Under the pieces are notes generated by a model. It was not told the DNA's origin. It searched no databases and saw only the letters and a list, made by a program, of their open reading frames with translations. The position numbers and the translations under genes were made by a program. From contig JAGFCA010000036.1 of assembly GCA_022394755.1 (NCBI GenBank), forward strand, positions 1-64,000: 64,000 nt of DNA. The letters run 5' to 3'. The DNA comes from Candidatus Poribacteria bacterium (GTDB lineage: Bacteria; Poribacteria; WGA-4E; WGA-3G). Positions 1-8,738 of the stretch are shown piece by piece. Within the stretch, counting starts at the first letter, position 1, and each line of letters begins with the position of its first letter.

Positions 1-14
1 AATAATGTCTGTAG

Positions 15-41
15 GTCGGGTAGAACGAAGTGAAACCCGAC
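15..41. repeat. Palindromic intergenic hairpin element
   Basis: GTCGGGT (15-21) pairs with ACCCGAC (35-41) around a 13-base loop, followed by atcttttgtt. It could act as a terminator for a gene left of the window or be a dispersed palindrome. A degenerate reverse-oriented relative is visible near 59630-59660. The stem is seen directly; the role is inferred. Confidence 0.5.
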
Positions 42-246
42 ATCTTTTGTTCCTGTTGGATTTCGCAAATTCAACCTAATCTACAAGATAAACTCTAAGT
101 AACACACATTAACGAGAGATTCTTAAAGCTAAATAACCGTGGGAGACCAGCAACCTCTACAGAGATTGCATTATAGACTTTTTCCTTCCAAATCTCTGTA
201 GTCTGTCTAAACACTTAATTTGCTTCATTCTTCAAAGGAGCACAGC

Positions 247-582
247 ATGAGACAAGACTACAAAATCCTCTCTATTTCGATAATTATTTTTACCTGCATT
301 TATGTAGGTGGGATATTTTTGTTTGGTGTTCATGCAAATAGCACACAACAGTGTATTCCGAATGTTGAACGATGGATCGGCTGGGTATGTTTACCTCATG
401 AATACTCTCCGAATTTTGAGCGGTGTCCGACCCCACTGACGCTTTTTGGTGGGTGTGAATCGGGAGAGTTTCCTAAAGTTCAACCATTTCCGATTTGTCC
501 AAAACGAAATCCGAAACCATCCTGTTCGCTGGACACTGTAAAACAGAAGGGTGACTCTTTATATAAGGAGCGAAACTTATGA
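247..582 (+). CDS. Small secreted or anchored Cys-rich protein, unknown function
   Basis: A 111-residue protein. ATG 247 is preferred over an in-frame upstream start at 220 because AAAGGAG (235-241) lies five bases before it. After a short polar N-terminus (MRQDYK) comes one hydrophobic segment (about residues 8-28), a signal peptide or membrane anchor. The rest is a short Pro-rich domain with six cysteines (QQC, WVC, ERC, GGC, PIC, PSC), suggesting disulfides outside the cytoplasm. The stop overlaps the start of the next gene by four bases (ATGA), so the two are probably translated together. I do not recognise a family. Confidence 0.65.
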   Translation: MRQDYKILSISIIIFTCIYVGGIFLFGVHANSTQQCIPNVERWIGWVCLPHEYSPNFERCPTPLTLFGGCESGEFPKVQPFPICPKRNPKPSCSLDTVKQKGDSLYKERNL

Positions 583-1226
583 GAAAGAAAATGTATTGGG
601 GGATGACTTCCCTCATTCTTATCATCGGTGTTGTGGGTGTATACTTTATGTTGCAACCCGATACCGATCCGGAACCAGAAAAGAAGTTTATAATGCCATC
701 AGAGACAGACCTTGAAAAGGCAAGAGAAGCAAAGCAACCACCACGAGAGGCAAAAGATGGCTTTACGTGGGAATGGCACGATGACCACTGGCATGAAGTG
801 CCAATCGTGCAAAACGAAACGCCCTCAGGGCATCCTGTCCAAGAAAACCAATCTGAAAAACCAGAGTTTGCCGGTCCGCTTACATTTCACGAAGAACTTC
901 TTGAATCAAACCCTTTGAAAGCACTTCGACTCCAATCTGAAGAACGCGGACACTGGAGTGCCAAGTGGATTGCGGAGTTTGACGCTAACGATGAGGAAGC
1001 GCAAGCCTTTGCGCGAACAGTATATCTTAGAATGTATTATAATACGCTCTATAAAACCACAGGGAAGATACCTATTTCTGAGGAGGAGTATAATCGTTTG
1101 GGGGAAGAATATAGTGCACATTTTAGATCGTTTCGTGAAACAATCCCCAATCCTTATCGGCGATTAGCTTTATTGAGAATAAGTTGGGCATTTCTTCCAC
1201 AAAAATATGAACCCATCATAAATTAG
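579..1226 (+). CDS. Membrane-anchored protein with a WHDDHWHE motif, unknown function
   Basis: A 215-residue protein starting inside the stop of the previous gene (ATGA, 579-582), with AAGGAG at 568-573 as ribosome binding site. One N-terminal transmembrane segment (about residues 6-25) is followed by a charged, probably periplasmic region. The His/Trp-rich stretch WEWHDDHWHEVP near residues 64-75 could bind metal; that is inference only. The C-terminal 100 residues look alpha-helical. The family is not recognised. The four-base overlap with the Cys-rich gene upstream suggests the two work together at the membrane. Confidence 0.65.
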   Translation: MRKKMYWGMTSLILIIGVVGVYFMLQPDTDPEPEKKFIMPSETDLEKAREAKQPPREAKDGFTWEWHDDHWHEVPIVQNETPSGHPVQENQSEKPEFAGPLTFHEELLESNPLKALRLQSEERGHWSAKWIAEFDANDEEAQAFARTVYLRMYYNTLYKTTGKIPISEEEYNRLGEEYSAHFRSFRETIPNPYRRLALLRISWAFLPQKYEPIIN

Positions 1227-1253
1227 TAAGGATAATAAATCGAGGATTTTACA

Positions 1254-2877
1254 ATGGATAGAAAGAAATCATTACTTCAACTCATAGTTTGTTTACTGTT
1301 AGTCTTTTGTGTTTCGAACTTGTCTTATGCCGGCGGTGATCACGGCGATATAGATGATGCAGAAACTATACTTGAGAACGCTATAGGATATATGGGTACC
1401 GCAGTAGGTAGTTACGATTACCTCAGAGGTTCAATGGAAACGTTAATTAGTGAATACAGGTCTAACGAAAACGATATAGAAAGAGGTTATACCGCGGCAT
1501 TCACAAAATTGTGCGTAGCGTTTGTAGCTGCTTCGGTTGCTGTTTCTACGGGCGGCACCCTTGCTCCTGCTGCTTTTGTTGCTTATTTAGCTGTTCATGA
1601 CGCGTTTGTTGGAGGTTCAATTGACGCACAACAGTATGTGGATGCGATGGGCACGGTTCTTTCACTTATGGATGCTGCCCAAACGGATGTAAATACTGCT
1701 TATCGTTCGGGCGAAAACCTTAGGCTGCCAGCGACAGATAGTTCCGGGAATTATACAGGCGGCACCAGGACGGTCGCCGTGTAAGGGTATATCAATGATT
1801 ACAAAGCGTATTTATCTGCTGGTGCAGCACAACTTCTTGGAGAGCCTTATGAGTCATTGTATCATAAAGTTCAACAAAATGCGGGTCGCGTGGATTCACA
1901 TTCTTTCTTAATCGTCAAGACCTATAGACATTTTACTACCAACTCATCAGTTGTTCCGAGCTATACGTGGCATACTTATGGATTGCCAAAGGATTTTACT
2001 TGTAAGGGCCCATGTAGTGATACGTTCCGTTCTCCCCATGAAGCATGGAGTAGTCACCGCCAAAAATGTGGTACTGGCAAGGATGTATATAAGATTTCGT
2101 CTGATTTTTACATAATTAGCATGTGTCTCTCTAACCGCACTGTTTCAGAAGGATGTGGTCGTGGTTATTACAATTGTCCGAGTGAACCTGGTGGAGACGA
2201 ACATAAAGTACGCACTTGCAATAAGTCGATTTGGGAAAAACCTCCGGAACTATTAACGCATATCCATCCTAACCGTGTGATAGGCAGTTTAGAAAGTGTC
2301 TAGGAAAGGTCTTTGATCATAATCCCTATTTATTTGGTAGTACTCCTCATTCTTATACAGCGGACAGCAACGAAGAGACAACATCCACTCCCTCTACCCC
2401 ATCTACACTGACAACACCATCTTACCATGCATGTGGAACACATGAAACGACTGTAGCAGGGAATCATGAGTCAGCGGGTTATGGCACAACTGGACACTAT
2501 GATTGTGATGATGACAATCATTCTATGCAAGCGTCTTGTACTGGGACAGATAGCAACGGTAATGATTGTGATGTGATTGATTTTATATGTGTGATGGTCA
2601 TACGCATCAGGCAGTAGATAACACACCGAATTGTTCTAATTGTACCGATGGGTGTTCGAGTTGCCAAGCGACGTGTGCAAGTGGACTTACTTATAGTCCG
2701 ACCGTTTCTTATGATGTAAATCAGCATAGGAAGCGCACGTGTCGTTATGATACGTGTGGTCAAACGTGGCAGAAGTGTGTATCTTCTGCTCCGATTTGTA
2801 ATGATCCTTGGCGTATAGCCAGAATAAAAACTGTTGGGCAAGAGATAAGTAAAGTTGTCTACTTAACAGAATATTAG
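1254..2877 (+). pseudogene. Decayed secreted Cys/His-rich protein gene
   Basis: ATG 1254 opens a protein with a clear signal peptide (MDRKKSLLQLIVCLLLVFCVSNLSYA is the leader, cleaved near YA-GG) and an alanine-rich helical region. An in-frame TAA at 1782-1784 interrupts it, but the same frame stays open and protein-like to 2303 (GYINDYKAYLSAGAAQLLG onward). Coding sense then continues in another frame (CLGKVFDHNPYLFG, from about 2297) and in a third from about 2587 (MCDGHTHQAVDNTPNCSNC) to 2877. The downstream parts are rich in paired Cys and His (TFRSPHEAWSSHRQKC, CDGHTHQ, CRYDTCGQTWQKC), like zinc-binding or disulfide modules. One nonsense change and two frameshifts are needed to restore it, so it is called a pseudogene. 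Residues to 1784 could still be made as a 176-residue secreted fragment. Confidence 0.65.
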
Positions 2878-3376
2878 TCCTTGTTCTTTTCATTTCCTAC
2901 CTTTTTTATTATCTGCTAAGCATTCCTTCATTTGTTTACGGTCAGATTCTATATGAATGCGATACGGTATGAATGACATTAAGTCATTCCCCACCTACCA
3001 AGGGTGAACAGGATCTTGAAGAATCAGGGATCGGAATTCCCTCCTACAGAAGAGAGTATAAATAAAATGCATTCCATACACACTTAAGTTAAATAAAATA
3101 TAACAAACGTGATTCACGAAGAATTGGCATCTTTAAAATTATAAACCCTTATATAGTAAGGGTTCGTAAAATTGCTTCGTGCAGGTTTGCGTGAAAGTGC
3201 CATCATTTCAAAACATAACAAATTAACAACTTCACTGCTTACGCAGTTTCTGCAAGAAAAGTAAAACCGAATACTGACAACTAACAACTAATGATTATTA
3301 GGATAATTACTGTATTCAAACACAAAGACAAGGGATATTTTTACCAAAAAGTTTACACATACACTACGTAGTTTCT
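2878..3376. other. Intergenic stretch with a small inverted repeat
   Basis: About 500 bases without a convincing gene. AACCCTTA (3144-3151) and TAAGGGTT (3157-3164) form a perfect 8-bp hairpin with a 5-base loop, not followed by a T-run. CCCCACCTACCAA around 2988-3000 resembles part of the dispersed repeat core found at 13.2 and 39.3 kb. Nothing else is recognisable. Confidence 0.4.
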
Positions 3377-3406
3377 TTGACAAACTTCACGAAAAGATAT
3401 TACAAT
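3377..3406 (+). promoter_or_regulatory. Probable sigma70 promoter
   Basis: TTGACA (3377-3382), an 18-base spacer, then TACAAT (3401-3406), about 32 bases before the ATG at 3438. It fits the sigma70 consensus well and lies directly ahead of the FGE-fold gene. Confidence 0.55.
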
Positions 3407-3437
3407 AGAACTGTAAACATTAGAGGTATTGCAGAAT

Positions 3438-4313
3438 ATGGAACGTAATGAAGAACTCGCTTTGGATGGGATGGTACTAATTCCTGCAGGTGAATTCCAA
3501 ATGGGAAGTCCCAATCCAGATCCGGAGTATACCCACCACCCACTACACTCTGTATACACAGATGCGTTTTATATGGATATTTACGAGGTGACAAATGCCG
3601 AATACAAAACCTTTGTAGATGCAAACCCAGAATGGAGAAAAGAAAACGTCAAAGAATTCGCAGAAGGACATTTATTTATTTGGCGTGATAACAATTATCC
3701 AGAGGAACTTGAGAAGCATCCGGTTGTTTTTGTAAGTTGGTATGCAGCGATGGCATACGCAGAATGGATGGGCAAACGTTTACCTACGGAAGCTGAATGG
3801 GAGAAAGCTGCCCGTGGTGGTCTGGAAGGTCATAAGTACTCTTGGGGTGATACTGAACCGAATGGAACACAGTGTAATTTCGCTGATAAAAACACAAACT
3901 TTAAGTATTCAAACATGAATGCAGATGATGGGTATCAAGATACTGCCCCTGTGGGAAGTTACCCTCCTAATGGATACGGCTTATACGATATGACAGGGAA
4001 CGTGTGGGAGTGGTGTCTGGATGCATTTGATTATCAGGTAAATATCAATACCCGGAGGCGTAATCCAATTGGCGGTCATGAAAGTATTACAGAATTGGTA
4101 GAACACCACAGGGATATAGGTATTGAACTCATGATGCGGGATGGACCAGAATATAATGATGATTTAGATGCACGACTTACTGAACGTGTTTTGCGTGGTG
4201 GATCGTGGGAGTGCAATGCAAGTACTTTGAGAATAATATTTCGAAATAACTATCCTGCTGTAAACACAGATTTTTACAGCGGTTTTCGTTGTGTGAAATA
4301 TGTAATTCTTTGA
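3438..4313 (+). CDS. Formylglycine-generating-enzyme (SUMF1/EgtB/PvdO) fold protein
   Basis: A 291-residue protein of the C-type-lectin-like FGE-sulfatase fold. Typical landmarks are MVLIPAGEFQMGS near the N-terminus, EVTNAEYKTFV, HPVVFVSWYAAMAYAEWMGKRLPTEAEWEKAARGG in the middle, GLYDMTGNVWEWC, and the C-terminal RGGSWEC...SGFRC. True sulfatase-activating enzymes use a pair of redox cysteines after RGGSW; here only the first (WEC) is present and the second position reads as Ser/Thr-like (NASTLRII), so sulfatase activation is doubtful. Other family members make ergothioneine-type C-S bonds or act as binding scaffolds. ATG 3438 is preferred to TTG 3429 because of the position of AGAGG at 3422-3426. 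No signal peptide is seen, so it is probably cytoplasmic. Confidence 0.85.
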   Translation: MERNEELALDGMVLIPAGEFQMGSPNPDPEYTHHPLHSVYTDAFYMDIYEVTNAEYKTFVDANPEWRKENVKEFAEGHLFIWRDNNYPEELEKHPVVFVSWYAAMAYAEWMGKRLPTEAEWEKAARGGLEGHKYSWGDTEPNGTQCNFADKNTNFKYSNMNADDGYQDTAPVGSYPPNGYGLYDMTGNVWEWCLDAFDYQVNINTRRRNPIGGHESITELVEHHRDIGIELMMRDGPEYNDDLDARLTERVLRGGSWECNASTLRIIFRNNYPAVNTDFYSGFRCVKYVIL

Positions 4314-4419
4314 ACCACTGCCTTTTATACCTATTTCCTCTTATTTTATGCAATAAATTTCGTTTCATAATATAAAAAATATGATACAATTCACAGCACA
4401 AGTATAAATGGAGGTAATC

Positions 4420-5235
4420 ATGACTCCAAAGCAGCGATACCTATTCGATTTAAATGGGTATCTTCATCTAAAAAATGTGCTTAGTGAAGAAGAACTGCAA
4501 GAAACACAACAGGCTGTTGAACGGTGTGTTCAAACACCTACAGATGAACTTCCACCTGGTATTAGTTATGGGGGTGGCGGTTTTTCCAACGGTTTTTCGT
4601 TTGATAAATCCCTTGAAGCACTTACACTGCATCCAAAAACATGGGGTATCGTCAAAGAACTGACAAGCAACAGACCACGTTTTAATCGAGGTAGTTTAGT
4701 TGCAAAATCACCTGAACACGACCAAGAAATCGGCAAACTACATTGTGCACGCGAAGATTGTGGGTGGCAAACTCGACGTTACACTGTGAAAAATGGACAT
4801 ATACATAACAACGATTTCGCTATCTTTTTCTATTTTACGGATGTTTTTCCCGGAGATGGTGGCTTAGTGGTATTACCCGGTTCACATAAAGCAAACTTTG
4901 ATAGACCTGAGGATATTTTCTTTCCTAATCCAGAAAACCCACCGGAACAACTCCATCCTGCACTTGTTAATGTAACCGCTCGTGCCGGTGATGCTATTGT
5001 TATGTCAGAATTACTCACACATGGTGTGCTTATCTGGCAACCGAAAGAACGGTATAGACGATTTCTTATCCTGCGTTACAAAACCCAGTTTTATCAAGAT
5101 AATAGAGGCAATAGAGATCCGTTTCCTCCTGAAGTGATGGAACGGCTGTCCCCTGAAACAGTTGAACTTGCAAGCCAAGCACATTATACACATACAAAAG
5201 ATATTGTTAAACAGGAACATGTTCAATTAACCTAA
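4420..5235 (+). CDS. Phytanoyl-CoA dioxygenase (PhyH)-like protein, copy 1
   Basis: A 271-residue protein of the Fe(II)/2-oxoglutarate oxygenase PhyH family. Start ATG 4420 is chosen because GGAGGT (4410-4415) precedes it and because the paralogue downstream starts identically (MTP-QRYLFD). The double-stranded beta-helix core is visible: NDFAIFFYFTDVFPGDGGLVVLPGSHK, then a distal-His region SELLTHGVL and a conserved Arg-rich strand (RRFLILRY). The usual first iron motif H-x-D is not apparent; HCARED stands in that place. Iron ligands therefore cannot be assigned with confidence. The substrate is unknown. It lies 12 bases upstream of its paralogue in what looks like an operon with an oxidoreductase and a methyltransferase. 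Confidence 0.85.
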   Translation: MTPKQRYLFDLNGYLHLKNVLSEEELQETQQAVERCVQTPTDELPPGISYGGGGFSNGFSFDKSLEALTLHPKTWGIVKELTSNRPRFNRGSLVAKSPEHDQEIGKLHCAREDCGWQTRRYTVKNGHIHNNDFAIFFYFTDVFPGDGGLVVLPGSHKANFDRPEDIFFPNPENPPEQLHPALVNVTARAGDAIVMSELLTHGVLIWQPKERYRRFLILRYKTQFYQDNRGNRDPFPPEVMERLSPETVELASQAHYTHTKDIVKQEHVQLT

Positions 5236-5247
5236 AAGGAATGGAGT

Positions 5248-6087
5248 ATGACACCAGAACAACGTTATTTGTTTGATGTGACAGGATACCTACATATTAA
5301 AAACGCAGTTTCAGGAGAGGCGTTGAAAAAAGCACAAGAGGCGGTAGATAACTATATCCACATGCCACTTGATGAACGTCCTGAAGGTTTTACAACCCGT
5401 CCAAAAGACTTAGAACCCGGCAAAGGTGGTAGATATGAACATGGATACGCATTCGACCGTTCTCTTGAAGCTATGACTGTTCATCCTGCCATCTGGTCTC
5501 TTGTCAAAGAATTTACCTTTGATATGCCAAGGTTTGTCTCAGGCACACTTACACTTGAACAACACAACCCAGATAGACAACCTATGGGTACAAATCCAGC
5601 AGGACTACATTGTGCACGTGAGGGAAGACATTGGCTAACCCGATACGAAGTCAAGAATCAACAAATTTACTGTAACGATTTTGTTGCTTTTTTCTATCTA
5701 ACCGATGTTAACCCTGGTGATGGTGGACTCATTGTTATACCCGGTTCACACAAAAGTCAATTTGAACGTCCTGAAGATCTTCTAACACCTGGAGCAGACG
5801 GTATTGATCCTGAACCTGACGATGTTTTCACGAATCTCACGCCAAAAGCGGGGGATTTTCTTGTTATTTCGGAGTTGCTAACACATGGTGTTCTACAGTG
5901 GAAACCTAAGGATAGGGATAGACGTTTTCTTATCCTGCGTTATCGTCCCCAATATGAAGGCAGATCAGGAGTTCCTGAACCAATCTTCGAACGGTTATCC
6001 CCAGAGGTACAAGAATTAACGCAAAGCGCTTCTTATGGACATACTAAGGAAATTATTAAACAGGATGTTGTTCAATTATCTGCTTAG
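5248..6087 (+). CDS. Phytanoyl-CoA dioxygenase (PhyH)-like protein, copy 2
   Basis: A 279-residue tandem paralogue of the preceding gene, with a ribosome binding site (AAAGGAATGGAG) just before ATG 5248. It matches copy 1 throughout: MTPEQRYLFDVTGYLHIKN, LHCAREGRHW, NDFVAFFYLTDVNPGDGGLIVIPGSHK, SELLTHGVL and DRRFLILRYRPQ. It has the same HCARE sequence where HxD is expected, so this is a shared subfamily trait and not a random loss. Likely a non-haem iron oxygenase acting on a small molecule; substrate unknown. Copies 1 and 2 may form a heteromer or act on related substrates. Confidence 0.85.
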   Translation: MTPEQRYLFDVTGYLHIKNAVSGEALKKAQEAVDNYIHMPLDERPEGFTTRPKDLEPGKGGRYEHGYAFDRSLEAMTVHPAIWSLVKEFTFDMPRFVSGTLTLEQHNPDRQPMGTNPAGLHCAREGRHWLTRYEVKNQQIYCNDFVAFFYLTDVNPGDGGLIVIPGSHKSQFERPEDLLTPGADGIDPEPDDVFTNLTPKAGDFLVISELLTHGVLQWKPKDRDRRFLILRYRPQYEGRSGVPEPIFERLSPEVQELTQSASYGHTKEIIKQDVVQLSA

Positions 6088-6129
6088 CAGATAAGATCCT
6101 TCATAGTTAATATCAACGGAGGAAATCCG

Positions 6130-7173
6130 ATGAATCATACAGAATATAGAGCATGTATTGTTGGTTGCGGTCGTATGGGTGGAACAATTGATGAAGAGGT
6201 AAAAAGTTCACCACACGGTGCATTACCTTATTCGCATGCTGCTGGGTATACAGCCTATGAACGTACAACTATAGTCGCTGGTGCGGATGTCGTCGAGGAG
6301 AAAGCAAAGTATGTCTGCGACAAATGGGATATTCCAAAATACTATCTTGACTATCAAGAGATGATAGTTCAAGAAAAGCCTGATATTATCAGTATTGCAA
6401 CACGGCCGGGTAACCATGCAGAGATAACACAATTTGCTGCTGAAAACGGGGTTAAAGGTATTTACTGTGATAAACCTCTCTGTGCTTCTATGGAAGAGGC
6501 GGATGCAATGTTGGAAGTCTGTGAGAAGTATAACATCAAGTTCAACCTTGGCACACAACGAAGATTTACTCCCGGCTATATAAAAATGCGTGAAATCCTT
6601 GAAAGTGGTGAAATCGGTGAACGACGTTCTATCATCTCATATACAGGTGGGGGCGCATTATGGGGTTATACACATGCAGCAGACCTAATTCTCTTCTTGG
6701 CAAGTGATTCTCCAATCGAATATGTCCAAGGGAACGTTGCCATTGATGATGCAGAATTTGAGAATAACCACACAGATTCAGATCCAAATATCGTCATGGG
6801 ATTCATTCGTTTTCAAAACGGTGTCAATGCAATCAGTATACCGGGGACTGCATACGAATTTGAAGTGAATTGTAGTGATGGTACAGTGCGTTCTCTAAAC
6901 AATGGACTCGGTTTTGAACTACGAAAACGACAAGGGCAGTTTAATGAGATATTAGATGCACAATTCCCACAATTTCAACGAAAAAGCGGTACAGTTGGAT
7001 GTATTCAAGACATTGTTGAAGCTATAGATACAGATACTGAAACCCAAGGCAACATACAACTTGCACACCGCAGTACAGAAATGGTCTTTGCAATCGTTGA
7101 CTCGCAACGCCAGAAAGGGAATCGGGTAACAATGCCTATGGAAAATCGAGGACTCTACCTCGGAAGGTGGTAA
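6130..7173 (+). CDS. Gfo/Idh/MocA family NAD(P)-dependent oxidoreductase
   Basis: A 347-residue protein with an N-terminal Rossmann fold (CIVGCGRMGG, residues about 9-18) and the sugar-dehydrogenase signature around KGIYCDKPLCASMEEAD, where the Lys of the [ED]KP motif is present. The second half is the alpha/beta substrate domain (TQRRFTPGYIKMREIL...). The family oxidises or reduces sugars, inositols and related polyols. GGAGG at 6119-6123 sets the ATG. It lies 42 bases after two PhyH genes, suggesting a shared catabolic or modification pathway for a hydroxylated small molecule. Confidence 0.88.
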   Translation: MNHTEYRACIVGCGRMGGTIDEEVKSSPHGALPYSHAAGYTAYERTTIVAGADVVEEKAKYVCDKWDIPKYYLDYQEMIVQEKPDIISIATRPGNHAEITQFAAENGVKGIYCDKPLCASMEEADAMLEVCEKYNIKFNLGTQRRFTPGYIKMREILESGEIGERRSIISYTGGGALWGYTHAADLILFLASDSPIEYVQGNVAIDDAEFENNHTDSDPNIVMGFIRFQNGVNAISIPGTAYEFEVNCSDGTVRSLNNGLGFELRKRQGQFNEILDAQFPQFQRKSGTVGCIQDIVEAIDTDTETQGNIQLAHRSTEMVFAIVDSQRQKGNRVTMPMENRGLYLGRW

Positions 7174-7178
7174 CTTCC

Positions 7179-7985
7179 ATGAAAATAAATAGTCCAAGAT
7201 TTGTAGATAAAACTCCGATGTCAGGTATTATAAAGGTATTTCCTTTCGTTGTAGGTATACTGTTTCTACTAAACTACACAGCAACCACTCCACATGGGGA
7301 TTCACATACTGAAACCGATCCTACACGACCCGCAAGTACACTGTACACAAAACAACCTCGAAGTCGTGATGGAATCGGTAAAATATATATGGGACGTGAG
7401 ATTTCCCAAGTGATGGGTCATCTCGGTGCTGACTGGTTAGAACGTCCTCAACGAGAAAGAGAAGAGATGCCGACTCATCTCATTGAACTAATCAATTTCA
7501 AAGAAGGCGATGTCGTAGCTGATATCGGTATTGGAACAGGTTATATCGCCAGACGGATCTCACCCAAAATAGGGGACACAGGACTCATATACGGTGTAGA
7601 AATACAACAGGAGATGCTTGATATCCTTGATGTAAAGATGAAAGAAGTTGGCATCAAAAATATAAAAGGGATATTGGGGACTATCGAAGATCCGAAACTA
7701 CCACCTAATTCTGTTGATGTAGCTATCATGGTGGATGTTTATCATGAGTTTTCACATCCGTATGAAATGATGCAAAACATCTGTCGTGGAATGAAACCCG
7801 GTGGAAGAGTTGTGTTCGTTGAATACCGTGCAGAAGATCCAAGTGTACTGATTAAACCATTACATAAGATGAGTGAATTGCAGGTAATAAAGGAAGCAAC
7901 CCCACATCCACTTGCCTGGGTAGAAACATTTGATGAATTACCCCAGCAGCATGTTATCATTTTTGAGAAAATTGCAGGAGATTAG
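7179..7985 (+). CDS. Exported or anchored class I SAM-dependent methyltransferase
   Basis: A 268-residue protein. ATG 7179 is preferred; a GTG at 7167 would overlap the upstream gene. After an N-terminal hydrophobic segment (about residues 18-35, IIKVFPFVVGILFLLN) comes a class I methyltransferase: motif I DVVADIGIGTGYIARR, an acidic post-I strand (YGVEIQQEML), VDVAIMVDVYHEF, and post-motif MKPGGRVVFVEYRAED. A methyltransferase with a signal peptide or membrane anchor is odd, because SAM is cytoplasmic, so it may be anchored facing inward. The stop of the upstream oxidoreductase lies five bases before the start, so the two are very likely co-transcribed. Confidence 0.8.
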   Translation: MKINSPRFVDKTPMSGIIKVFPFVVGILFLLNYTATTPHGDSHTETDPTRPASTLYTKQPRSRDGIGKIYMGREISQVMGHLGADWLERPQREREEMPTHLIELINFKEGDVVADIGIGTGYIARRISPKIGDTGLIYGVEIQQEMLDILDVKMKEVGIKNIKGILGTIEDPKLPPNSVDVAIMVDVYHEFSHPYEMMQNICRGMKPGGRVVFVEYRAEDPSVLIKPLHKMSELQVIKEATPHPLAWVETFDELPQQHVIIFEKIAGD

Positions 7986-8084
7986 ATTGTATAACCTGAG
8001 ATTGATAAATCAGTTTTTGTAATTGGTTCGGTTGAAAAACACACCATTAAGACCAATTTTAGGAACGAGTGAATTTCCCCGCTT

Positions 8085-8110
8085 GGCAGGTTCGGTTTCC
8101 TAACCTAACC
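8085..8110 (-). repeat. Dispersed intergenic repeat core
   Basis: Read on the minus strand it contains GGTTAGGAAACCGAACCTGCC, which matches the core of the repeat at 13233-13256 and 39335-39356. Only the core is alike here; the flanks differ. Confidence 0.45.
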
Positions 8111-8140
8111 GAAGATATAATCTGACTTTTCAAACTCACG

Positions 8141-8497
8141 TTAACTATTGTATTTAAAATCTATGACGGTAGTGATTGCAATAACAATTAGATCCATAAT
8201 TGATTGAGGTGTTTCCCCAATCTTAACAGTTAATCTCTTAGTATCAAGTCCTCGAAGTTGTAATGTGTCGACCGCAGAAGATTTAACTAAGTTATTATTT
8301 GAATCGGGATCTAACTTCACATGCCATACATTATTTGAAAATGAAGGTTTCCATTCAGTGATAGGAGCGACGAGACGTATGGGTCATATGCCTATCTCGT
8401 CAGAGCTTATTACAATTACTGGTCGTGTCTTACGAATTTCAGTGCCAAAGGTTGGATCAAGATTTGCAATCCAAATTTCTCCACGCTTAGGATTCAT
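8141..8497 (-). pseudogene. MazF/PemK-type toxin with an in-frame stop
   Basis: Minus-strand reading from ATG 8497 to TAA 8141 gives a 118-codon MazF/PemK-like endoribonuclease: MNPKRGEIWIANLDPTFG, then TRPVIVISSDEIGI, a TGA at codon 38 (8384-8386), then PIRLVAPITEWKPSF, HVKLDPDSNNN and SSAVDTLQLRGL. These are the expected family strands in order and one frame, so only the single TGA breaks it. The start overlaps the end of the upstream antitoxin gene by 11 bases, the usual arrangement of such pairs. Either the toxin has been inactivated or the base is a sequencing error. TGA is a normal stop elsewhere here (for example at 4311-4313). Confidence 0.8.
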
Positions 8498-8738
8498 CTA
8501 TAAATTCACCAGTTTGCCAATCAGAACGTTCGATTGCGGTATCTTCATAGTGAGTCTTTAATTGTTCTGCTTGTTGGGATAGTTGTTGACGTTCTTTCAC
8601 AGATAGGCTCAGGAATTGTTCTTGAGGTGAATCTCCTCCATCAGTTAATGCAGTCAACATACGGTATGCTAATGGCAACTTGGATTCAGGAAGTTTTGAT
8701 ACTAACTCTTGTATTTTAGAGTAGGTAATTGTAGACAC
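8487..8738 (-). CDS. Antitoxin partner of a MazF-type toxin (probable)
   Basis: An 83-residue acidic, helical protein with a GTG start at 8738 and AGGAG just upstream on the minus strand. The sequence MSTITYSKIQELVSKLPESK followed by a Gln/Glu-rich helix is typical of small antitoxins placed before MazF/PemK-like toxins, and it ends ERSDWQTGEFIDES. No DNA-binding motif can be named with certainty. The call rests mainly on its 11-base overlap with the mazF-like gene downstream. Such antitoxins usually neutralise the toxin directly and repress their own promoter. Confidence 0.65.
   Translation of the reverse strand: MSTITYSKIQELVSKLPESKLPLAYRMLTALTDGGDSPQEQFLSLSVKERQQLSQQAEQLKTHYEDTAIERSDWQTGEFIDES

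Noticed and set aside
2518..2893. Minus-strand frames over the end of the Cys/His-rich pseudogene
   Set aside because: The plus strand carries the conserved Cys/His modules; the minus readings are shadows.
8265..8561. Plus-strand open frame of 98 codons
   Set aside because: It lies antisense to the mazF-like gene and the antitoxin end, which show clear family sequence; the plus reading has no family or ribosome binding site.
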